Assembly: GCA_003243425.1 (NCBI GenBank)
Contig: QFQP01000013.1
Location: 124,001-188,000 of the forward strand
Direction of reading: 5' to 3'
Source: Archangium gephyra
GTDB taxonomy: Bacteria > Myxococcota > Myxococcia > Myxococcales > Myxococcaceae
DNA: 64,000 nt
Positions 29,226 to 36,116 of this stretch are shown piece by piece. Position 1 is the first letter of the stretch, and each line of letters starts with the position of its first letter. The position numbers and the translations under genes were made by a program. The notes beneath the pieces are model-generated. The model did not search any database. It was given only the letters and a program-made list of their open reading frames with translations, and was not told where the DNA came from.

Positions 29226-29246
29226 TGATTTTGACAGTCATCGTCA
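29226..29246. promoter_or_regulatory. Fur-box-like dyad between divergent genes
   Basis: The site reads TGA TTT TGA CAG TCA TCG TCA, a perfect match to the TGA-N3-TGA-N3-TCA-N3-TCA layout of the classical Fur box. It is extended on both sides by AATAT/ATATT so the dyad spans about 31 bp. It is strikingly AT-rich for this genome. It lies between the DUF4920 gene and the imelysin-like gene, close enough to both starts to control each. Confidence 0.6.
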
Positions 29247-29259
29247 ATATTGCGTGTTC

Positions 29260-30390
29260 ATGCATCGGCTCTTTGCATCGTTGTTGCTTCTGAGTGCGTG
29301 CAGTTCCTCCACACCGACCCCGCCTGAAGAGTCGACGCAGCGGGCGACCGTGCTGCAGAACGTCGCGCACTGCATCGAGGCCGAGCTGGCGGCGTTCACG
29401 ATCAAGACCGAGGCACTCGTGGTCGCGCTCGAGCAGGCCGACCCGTCTGCGGCGCAGGCGGCGTTCCGTGCGGCGATGGAAGCGTGGGAGGTGCTCGAGG
29501 CGCTGCAGGTCGGCCCGGCCGCGCCGACGCTTGCGCCCGGTGGGGACGGGCTGCGCGACGGCATTTATGCCTGGCCGCTCGTGACGCGCTGTGCGTTGGA
29601 AGAGACGCTGGTCGCGAAGAGCTGGGAGTCGGGTACGCAACGATTGCTCGTCAATCGCAAGACGCTGGCAGCGCTCGATTACCTGCTGTTCTCGACGGCG
29701 ACGGACACGGCGTGTCCTGCCTCGTCGACCATCGTGTCGTCCGGCTCGTGGGCGGCGCTGTCGGCGCAGGACCTGGCGACTCGCCGCCGTGACTACGCCA
29801 GAGCCATCGCCACTGAAGTGCACAGCAGTGCCGTGACGCTCGCAGGAAAGTGGACCGGCGGGTTCACGAGCACGCTCTCGACCCCGGGGAGCCAGAACCG
29901 CACGTTCATGTCGCAGCGCGCCGCGCTCAATGCCGTGAGCGATGCGCTGTTCTTCCTCGACGGTCCCGTGAAGGACGCGAAGCTCGCGGCGCCGCTCGGG
30001 CTGACGATGGCGAGCTGCGCGATGCCTCCGTGTCTCGAGTCACTCGAGTTCCAGCACACCGACCTCAACACCGTCGCCTTGCGGTCGAACATCAGGGGCT
30101 TCTCGAAGTTGATGCACGGCTGCGACGAAGGCGTGACGGGCAAGGGCTTCGACAGTCTGTTGATTGCGGCGGACGCGACGGCCCTCGAAGAGCAGATGCG
30201 AACGGAGCTCGCGGCACTGCGGACCCACGCGGACGAAGCGGCGGAGCTCCGGGTGATGTTGAACGATGACCCGGCGGCGGCGCGGCGTCTCTACGACGAA
30301 GTGAAAGACGTCACTGACCTGTTGAAGACGCAGTTCATTGGCGTGCTCGATCTCGAGATTCCGACGAGCCTCGAGGGTGACAACGACTGA
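29260..30390 (+). CDS. Imelysin-like lipoprotein
   Basis: A 376-aa lipoprotein (MHRLFASLLLLSAC). The helical body fits the imelysin/M75 family: an early QNVAHCIEAELAAF helix, AMEAWEVLEALQVGP, IYAWPLVTRCALEETLV, then LAALDYLLFS where family members usually have a GxHxxE.LL motif. Here the His is Ala and the Glu is Asp, so metal binding may be altered. Imelysin-like proteins are commonly iron-regulated and surface or periplasmic. The Fur-like dyad ends 13 nt before its ATG. Confidence 0.78.
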   Translation: MHRLFASLLLLSACSSSTPTPPEESTQRATVLQNVAHCIEAELAAFTIKTEALVVALEQADPSAAQAAFRAAMEAWEVLEALQVGPAAPTLAPGGDGLRDGIYAWPLVTRCALEETLVAKSWESGTQRLLVNRKTLAALDYLLFSTATDTACPASSTIVSSGSWAALSAQDLATRRRDYARAIATEVHSSAVTLAGKWTGGFTSTLSTPGSQNRTFMSQRAALNAVSDALFFLDGPVKDAKLAAPLGLTMASCAMPPCLESLEFQHTDLNTVALRSNIRGFSKLMHGCDEGVTGKGFDSLLIAADATALEEQMRTELAALRTHADEAAELRVMLNDDPAAARRLYDEVKDVTDLLKTQFIGVLDLEIPTSLEGDND

Positions 30391-30639
30391 TCACGACAAC
30401 ATCCATCGCACGCGGAAGTTCGCGGCTGCGCTGGCAGTCGGAATCGAGTTCTTCACCGGTACGCTTGCGGCGAGGCGTCGACTCGGGAAGTGCCCGACGA
30501 TGTCGGTGCGTGTCGCGTCGACGCCATGCGGCCCGCGCGGCCGGACGCGATGGAGCGGACGGATCGGGGGCCGCCGCTCCACCTCGCCGGTCACGAAGAA
30601 AGAGGCGAGCGTGCCTGCGACCCCCTCCGGGCCCGCCAC
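30391..30639 (-). CDS. Possible small protein downstream of rpsD
   Basis: An 82-codon frame beginning with GTG 30639, which has GAGGCG about 3-4 nt upstream, 16 nt after the rpsD stop. It ends exactly where the convergent imelysin gene stops, a packing seen elsewhere in this window. The C-terminus reads protein-like (KNSIPTASAAANFRVRWML) and faintly recalls the RVRW end of the HmuY-like protein nearby. The middle is Arg/Pro-rich and may be chance. Confidence 0.33.
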   Translation of the reverse strand: MAGPEGVAGTLASFFVTGEVERRPPIRPLHRVRPRGPHGVDATRTDIVGHFPSRRLAASVPVKNSIPTASAAANFRVRWMLS

Positions 30640-30655
30640 GTTCGCCTCGACGACG

Positions 30656-31276
30656 TCACGCGTAGAACTCGATCACGCGCGTCAGTTCGATGGGCAGCAG
30701 CGGCTCGACGTCGAGCGGCTCGCCGGTGACCGTGAACTCGAACGGTCCGTTCTTCTTGATGTGCCCCGGAATCTGCCGCGAGGCGACGCGCGCGAAGATC
30801 GAGACGAAGAGCGCGTGGTGGTGGAAGCGCTCCTTCAACTTGATCACCACGCCCGGGCGCAGCTCTTGTCCGGGCATGTTGGCCTTCGCGCCGTCGAGGG
30901 TGAACGAGCCGTGCCGCACCAGCTGACGCGCCTGACGCAGCGAGGTCGCGAAGCCCGCGCGATACACCATCACGTCGAAGCGCCGCTCGAGGATGACCTG
31001 AATCTGCGAGGCCGCGTTTTCACCGGTGCGCTTGGCGCGCGCGACGACCTTGCGGCACTGATGCTCGAGCAGCTCGTACGCCAGCTTGAGCTTCTGCTTC
31101 TCGAGCAGACGCACGCCGTACTCGGTTCGCTTCACCATCTTGTCCGGGCCGTGCTGGCCGGGCGGGTACGGCTTGCGCAGCGAGCTGTCCTTGTCGGGAT
31201 CCTTGCCGCTGAGGTGAGCGAGAGCCACGCCCAGACGACGGGCACGACGAGTACGGGGACCGGTGTAGCGAGCCAT
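30656..31276 (-). CDS. rpsD: Stand-alone 30S ribosomal protein S4
   Basis: A 206-aa protein beginning MARYTGPRTRRARRLG with the family segments YPPGQHG, TEYGVRLLEKQKLK and an S4 RNA-binding domain (RRFDVMVYRAGFATSLRQAR ... LVRHGSFTLDG). It has no zinc-binding Cys4 in the N-terminal region. In most bacteria S4 lies between S11 and RpoA; here it is alone between an imelysin-like and a HmuY-like gene. It may be a second, divergent S4 paralogue. Whether a canonical copy exists elsewhere cannot be seen. Confidence 0.93.
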   Translation of the reverse strand: MARYTGPRTRRARRLGVALAHLSGKDPDKDSSLRKPYPPGQHGPDKMVKRTEYGVRLLEKQKLKLAYELLEHQCRKVVARAKRTGENAASQIQVILERRFDVMVYRAGFATSLRQARQLVRHGSFTLDGAKANMPGQELRPGVVIKLKERFHHHALFVSIFARVASRQIPGHIKKNGPFEFTVTGEPLDVEPLLPIELTRVIEFYA

Positions 31277-31306
31277 GGTGTTGACGCTTTCTTGGTGTGG
31301 CGGTTG

Positions 31307-32116
31307 TTACGGGAGGAAGGCCCAGCGAACGCGGACCGCCCCCGCGCCGCTCGGTGAATTGATGCGGTTCTCCGTCTGACAGAGCGCTTGGTTCTCCGGC
31401 GGGTAGTAACTCTTCACTTCGAGCTTCACGTGGCGGCCGTCGGCCAGCTTCAACACGAAGACGTTGCCGCTCATCTTCACGCAGGAGCCGTACGACCAGA
31501 ACGACGACAGCACGTACGCCGGAGCGCCGATGCCGCTGCCGTCATCGATGACCGAGCAGCTCTCGGTGAAGTAGCGCTCCGACGAGAACACGAGGTTGGT
31601 GTCGACGGTGGTGACGGCCTCGAAGGTGGTGCCGTCGGGCGTACGGGCGCCTTGCACGCACGAGGGGCCCGACACACCGCTGTTGAGGCGCACGTGGTAG
31701 CGGCGCAGCGCGATGTCCCAGGTGGTGTCGAGCTCGGCCTGCTCGTCGCTCAGATCGACGCGGGCGAGGCCCGTCGGGGTGAACTTCACGTACGTGTACG
31801 ACGTCACCGGTGCCGAGAGGCCGGTCGAGCCCCCCGTCGCGTCGATGTACGTCGTGAACTCTCCTGCCGTGGTGCCTTCCTCGGTGATGGCGCCCGTCGC
31901 GAGGTTCGACTTGTACGAGAGCGCCGCTGCCGCTTCGTCGCTGCAGCTCACCGGCGTCGCTGCGCAGACTTCAGGGCCGGCGTCCATTCCGCTGCCGCCG
32001 CCCGTACCGCCGCCTCCCGTCCCGCCTCCGGTCACTCCAGCGTCGGGCTTTGGAGGCATCTGGCCACACGCGGAGAGGGCTACGAAGGCAGCGAGAATGA
32101 GGTGTCGCGTATTCAT
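31307..32116 (-). CDS. HmuY-family heme-binding lipoprotein
   Basis: A 269-aa lipoprotein: signal ends LSAC-GQM, followed by a Gly-rich linker. The HmuY-type core is recognisable: TYVKFTPTG, the family hallmark TTWDIALRRYHVRLNSG, a central region with two Cys, and the final VLKLADGRHVKLEVKSYY ... VRVRWAFLP. Family members take heme from host or environmental proteins at the cell surface and pass it to a TonB receptor. AGGA precedes ATG 32116. It diverges from the protease-receptor-HmuY operon over a second Fur-like site. Heme ligands cannot be assigned. Confidence 0.82.
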   Translation of the reverse strand: MNTRHLILAAFVALSACGQMPPKPDAGVTGGGTGGGGTGGGSGMDAGPEVCAATPVSCSDEAAAALSYKSNLATGAITEEGTTAGEFTTYIDATGGSTGLSAPVTSYTYVKFTPTGLARVDLSDEQAELDTTWDIALRRYHVRLNSGVSGPSCVQGARTPDGTTFEAVTTVDTNLVFSSERYFTESCSVIDDGSGIGAPAYVLSSFWSYGSCVKMSGNVFVLKLADGRHVKLEVKSYYPPENQALCQTENRINSPSGAGAVRVRWAFLP

Positions 32117-32133
32117 GGGTGTCGTCCTATATG

Positions 32134-32154
32134 GGATGTTGCAAATCAAAGTCA
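32134..32154. promoter_or_regulatory. Second, weaker Fur-box-like site
   Basis: Reads GGA TGT TGC AAA TCA AAG TCA, matching 10 of 12 defined positions of TGA-N3-TGA-N3-TCA-N3-TCA; the right half is perfect. It lies in the 48-bp gap between the two divergent heme-locus transcripts. The gap also carries GATTTTGAC (minus strand), a 9-mer shared with the stronger site near 29.23 kb. Confidence 0.45.
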
Positions 32155-32164
32155 AAATCGTCAG

Positions 32165-33619
32165 ATGAAACCATTACTCGTATCACTTCTCTTGATGCAC
32201 GCAGCCGCGCCCGAGACGCGCTGTTTCGTCGATCCGCTGGGAAGACACTGCGCTTCTCCGCTGGAGTCCAATGGTTCGGGGCGCACGCGTTGGTTGGTGA
32301 CGCACGGCGAGCGCTCCTTCGAAGCGGAGGTCGCTGATCAGCTGCTCGTCGACGCCGCGACGCCGCCGACGCTGCCGGGCGCGACGTTCGTGCGCACCAT
32401 CTTCCCTGCGGCCGGGCTTCATCTCTATCGGGCCGAAGGAGGCGACGGCATGCGCGCGGCCGCGCAGCTCGCGGCGTTCGTCGGGCGCGACGGTGTTCGC
32501 GGCATCAGCCCCGACCTGTGGCTCGAGCATCGGCGCTTCGACTTTCCGCAGACGAACCCGAACGACACGTTGTTCGGGGGCCAGTGGTACTTCGACAACA
32601 TCCGCGCGAAGGCGGCGTGGAAGCAGACCATTGGCTCTCCGTCGGTGGAGATCGCGGTCATCGACGACGGCTGTGACCTCCAGCACGTCGATCTTCGCGA
32701 CAAGCTGCTCCCCGGCCGCGACGTGGTCGATCAGGACGACGACCCGTCATTCACGCCGAACGAACCGGGCAACGGTCACGGTACGGCCTGTGCCGGTCTG
32801 GTGGCTGCCTCGACCAACAACGGCACCGGCATCGCCGGCGTCTGCCCCGAATGCAGAATGCGCTGCGTGAAGTTGATCGCACCGCGCGGAGCGATGGTGC
32901 CGATCTCTGCCGACGCCGATGCCTTCAGCTTCGTCTTCTCGTCTGGCGCGCAGATCGCGTCGAACAGCTGGGGCTTCGGTCCCAACGTCCCGGCGCCAGC
33001 AGCACTGGTCGCGGCGATGACCACCGTGATTCGCGAAGGCCGCGAGGGCAAAGGTACCGTGGTGGTCTTCGCGTCGGGCAACGACGACGGTGTCATCGGC
33101 GCTGACCAGGTCGCAGCAGTCGAGGGCGTCATCGCCGTCGGCTCGGTGAACCTCTTCGATGAACTCACGCCTTATTCGAACCGCGGCCCGTCGCTGGCCC
33201 TCGTCGCTCCCGCAGGTACGGTGACGCTCGACCCCACGGGCACAGAAGGTTCCGACCCTGGCGACACCACCACCAGCTTCGGCGGTACGTCGTCTGCGTG
33301 CCCCATCGTCGCGGGCGCCGTCGGGTTGATGCTCAGCAAGAAGCCCGAACTCACCGCTGCGGAGGTGAAGGACATTCTCCAGCGCACGGCGCGCCGCGCT
33401 CCCTTCGCGAAGCCCGACGACGCGGGTCACGACGATCGCTACGGCCATGGTGTGTTGAACATCGACGCGGCCCTCACTGCGCTCGACGCGCCGCCTGAAC
33501 CGGTGACCATTCCCGTGGCCACGCTCGATGGCCGCGCCGCCGGTTGTGGTTGTTCGAGTCTCGAACTCGCCGGGGTGTGCCTCGCGCTGTTGCTGCTCCG
33601 TCGGAGGCACCTGGCGTGA
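32165..33619 (+). CDS. Subtilisin-family (S8) serine protease with MYXO-CTERM-like tail
   Basis: A 484-aa exported protease. After a signal peptide and a propeptide-like region, the S8 triad is complete: Asp in IAVIDDGCD, His in GNGHGTACAG, Ser in GGTSSACPIVAG, with oxyanion Asn in ASNSWG. The C-terminus is a Cys motif GCGCSS, a hydrophobic helix and RRRH, the layout of MYXO-CTERM sorting tails, which predicts surface anchoring. Its stop overlaps the GTG of the TonB receptor (GTGA). The context suggests it degrades heme- or iron-containing proteins outside the cell. Confidence 0.92.
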   Translation: MKPLLVSLLLMHAAAPETRCFVDPLGRHCASPLESNGSGRTRWLVTHGERSFEAEVADQLLVDAATPPTLPGATFVRTIFPAAGLHLYRAEGGDGMRAAAQLAAFVGRDGVRGISPDLWLEHRRFDFPQTNPNDTLFGGQWYFDNIRAKAAWKQTIGSPSVEIAVIDDGCDLQHVDLRDKLLPGRDVVDQDDDPSFTPNEPGNGHGTACAGLVAASTNNGTGIAGVCPECRMRCVKLIAPRGAMVPISADADAFSFVFSSGAQIASNSWGFGPNVPAPAALVAAMTTVIREGREGKGTVVVFASGNDDGVIGADQVAAVEGVIAVGSVNLFDELTPYSNRGPSLALVAPAGTVTLDPTGTEGSDPGDTTTSFGGTSSACPIVAGAVGLMLSKKPELTAAEVKDILQRTARRAPFAKPDDAGHDDRYGHGVLNIDAALTALDAPPEPVTIPVATLDGRAAGCGCSSLELAGVCLALLLLRRRHLA

Positions 33620-35505
33620 TCGCGGTCGTGTTGTTGTCGCTGCTCAGCGCAGGCGAAGACGCGGGCGTTGCTCCCGAGCGCGTCACGGTCGTCACCGCGT
33701 CCCGCGCCGAGCGGGGGCTGCAAGACTCGACCATCGCGACGGAGGTCATCACCCGCGAAGACATCGAAGCCACGAGCTCGGTGACGCTCGGTGATCTCCT
33801 CGAAGAGCACGCCAACCTCGACGTCACGCGCGGCCTCAACGGTCAGAACGTCCGCCTGCAGGGCATGGACATGAAGTACCTGCTCATTCTCGTCGATGGT
33901 GAGCGCGTCACCGGCCGCATCGATGGTGACATCGACCTCACGCGCTTCATGGCCGAAGACATCGAGCGCGTGGAGATCGTCCGCGGCCCCGGCTCTGCGC
34001 TGTACGGCGCTGACGCGATCGCCGGCGTGGTGAACATCATCACCCGCCGTGGCCGGAAGCCGTTCGCGGGTGACGTGAACGTGGCGGGCGGAAGTCTGGG
34101 GCTCTTCGACCTCGGCGGCAGTGCGTCGACCAAGACCGGCCCGTTCCGCGCGCGGATCTCCATGGGATACCACCGCGGCGACGGGTGGGACCGCGACCCT
34201 TCCGACGTGGCGACGACGGGCCCGCGCTTCGATCAGGCGAACATCGCAGGGCGCTTCGAGTGGCAGGCGAACGAGACGACTTCGCTCGAGGCGCGCGCCG
34301 AGTACTTCTATCGAGACACGTCACGCGTCGATCTCGGCGCTGGTGGCGCGGTGTTCGATCGCAGCAACCGCACCGAGACCCTGACGCTGGGCCTCACGCC
34401 GAAGGGTTCGACGGCGTTCGGTCTCACCTGGCGCATCGGCGCGCACTACACGTTGTTCCGGGATCAGTTCCTCAACGATCAGCGCAACGCAGCAGCGCTC
34501 GATCAGTACCAGGAGACGTGGGACCACCTCACGCAGCTCTCTGCGCTGGGTGACATGAAGCTTGGCGAGTCGCACGCGGTGACCGCTGGCGTGGAAGGGT
34601 ACGCGGAGTTTCTCCGGAGCGATCGTGTCTCCAATTTCGGGCAGCGCTATCGCTTCGCGATCTTCGCGCAGGACGAGTGGTCGATTCTCTCGAAGCCGAA
34701 GCTCGCGCTCGTTCCCGGCATTCGCCTCGACGTCGACACGCAGTTTGGTGCCGCGCCGTCGCCACGCATCGCTGCGCGCTTCGACCCGCACGAGACGGTC
34801 ACGGTGCGTGCGTCGGGTGGCCTCGGCTTTCGCGCGCCCTCGTTTCGCGAGCTGCTGCTCAACTTCCAGAACCCGGGCGTCGGCTACATCGTCGAAGGCA
34901 ACCCCGCGCTTCGACCCGAACGGAGCTGGAGCGCGAACGTCAGCGGCGAGTGGCGCCCGATTCACCCGGTCACGGTGTCGGCGAACCTGTTCCACAACGA
35001 ACTCACCGATCTGATTCAGCCCGTCAGTAACGGCACCAACGAGGCGGGTCAGCTCACGCGCTACATCTATACGAACATCGATCGCGCCTTCACGCAGGGG
35101 CTCGAGTCGTCGGTGCGCCTGACGCCACTCCCGCAGCTCTCGGTCGACGTCTCGTACATGCTGCTCAACGCGATCAACCGCGCGACGGGGCAGCAGCTCG
35201 AAGGCCGCTCGGCACATCGCGGTACGGCAGACCTCCGCGTGCAGCTGCTCGATGCGAAGGTGAAGGCCTCGCTGCGCACGTCGATCTCGTCGCCGCGCCC
35301 GTACTACACGACGACCGACGCCAGCGGCGCGCTCGTGCCGCAGTGGACGAAGTCGCTGGTGACGCTCGATGCCAACGTCACCTTCACGCCGGTTCGTTGG
35401 GTCACGCTCGGTGTGCTGGCTGAAAACCTGCTCGACAACGGCGACGCGCTGCTGCTCACCATGCAGCCGCGCACGTTCATGCTGACCGCCGCGGTGAGGT
35501 ACTGA
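33616..35505 (+). CDS. TonB-dependent outer-membrane receptor (HmuR-like by context)
   Basis: A 629-aa receptor with a short N-terminal signal. The plug domain is clear: TVVTASRAERGLQDS (TonB-box area), VTLGDLLEEHANLDV, YLLILVDGERVTG, VEIVRGPGSALYGADAIAGV. The remainder is a 22-strand-type barrel with the family region GFRAPSFRELLLNF followed by GNPALRPERSW, ending with an aromatic-basic strand. It is coupled to the protease before it (GTGA) and to the HmuY-like gene after it (shared A of TGATG). Substrate inferred to be heme or hemoprotein from these neighbours. Confidence 0.92.
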   Translation: MIAVVLLSLLSAGEDAGVAPERVTVVTASRAERGLQDSTIATEVITREDIEATSSVTLGDLLEEHANLDVTRGLNGQNVRLQGMDMKYLLILVDGERVTGRIDGDIDLTRFMAEDIERVEIVRGPGSALYGADAIAGVVNIITRRGRKPFAGDVNVAGGSLGLFDLGGSASTKTGPFRARISMGYHRGDGWDRDPSDVATTGPRFDQANIAGRFEWQANETTSLEARAEYFYRDTSRVDLGAGGAVFDRSNRTETLTLGLTPKGSTAFGLTWRIGAHYTLFRDQFLNDQRNAAALDQYQETWDHLTQLSALGDMKLGESHAVTAGVEGYAEFLRSDRVSNFGQRYRFAIFAQDEWSILSKPKLALVPGIRLDVDTQFGAAPSPRIAARFDPHETVTVRASGGLGFRAPSFRELLLNFQNPGVGYIVEGNPALRPERSWSANVSGEWRPIHPVTVSANLFHNELTDLIQPVSNGTNEAGQLTRYIYTNIDRAFTQGLESSVRLTPLPQLSVDVSYMLLNAINRATGQQLEGRSAHRGTADLRVQLLDAKVKASLRTSISSPRPYYTTTDASGALVPQWTKSLVTLDANVTFTPVRWVTLGVLAENLLDNGDALLLTMQPRTFMLTAAVRY

Positions 35506-36095
35506 TGCGCGCCTCTTTTCTCTTGGTCGTTCTCTTCGTCGCGTGCGCGCCCAGGCTCGAACCGAAGCCCTTCGACGCCGGCACGCCGCGCATGAACCGG
35601 GTCGATGGCGGCGTCTTCACGTCGCAGGAGCCGTTCGATGGCGGCGTTCGCATGACCGTCGACGCGACCGGCACCGCGGCGTGGGTGTACTTCGATTTCG
35701 ATCGAGCGCTCGAAGTGGGCGACCTCGAAGACGGTTGGGACATCGCCTTTCAGCGCTTCACCATCAAGACCAACGGCGGCATCTCAGGCGATGCCGGTGT
35801 GGAAGTGGCGCGTGTCGAAACGCCGAACCTCTTGGAGGTGACGACCGAGCCGCCAGGCCCGTGGATGGTCGATCGACCCGACGGCCCCGACGAGGGTTCG
35901 AGCGAAGACTTCGCGTTTTCTCAAGACCCCGCGTGGTTCGAATACGACGTTCGTTTCCACGCGCTGACGCCTCGGCCGTTCGTCTACGTGGTGCGTTCGA
36001 CCGAGAAGAAGCTGTTCCGCGTGAAGTTGCGCGGCTACTACGACGCAGTGGGCACCAGCGGCGTGATGTCGCTCGACTGGAGCCCGTTGCCGTAA
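35505..36095 (+). CDS. Second HmuY-family lipoprotein
   Basis: A 196-aa lipoprotein with a short signal MRASFLLVVLFVAC. The HmuY pattern is compact: AAWVYFDFDRALEV, the hallmark GWDIAFQRFTIKTNGG, and a closing FRVKLRGYYDA ... VMSLDWSPLP. It is smaller than the divergent HmuY-like protein at 31.3 kb. Translationally coupled to the TonB receptor, matching the hmuR-hmuY pairing known from Bacteroidetes heme uptake. Probably a surface heme-binding partner of that receptor. Confidence 0.85.
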   Translation: MRASFLLVVLFVACAPRLEPKPFDAGTPRMNRVDGGVFTSQEPFDGGVRMTVDATGTAAWVYFDFDRALEVGDLEDGWDIAFQRFTIKTNGGISGDAGVEVARVETPNLLEVTTEPPGPWMVDRPDGPDEGSSEDFAFSQDPAWFEYDVRFHALTPRPFVYVVRSTEKKLFRVKLRGYYDAVGTSGVMSLDWSPLP

Positions 36096-36116
36096 CCCCG
36101 AAAGACAGGAACGAAC

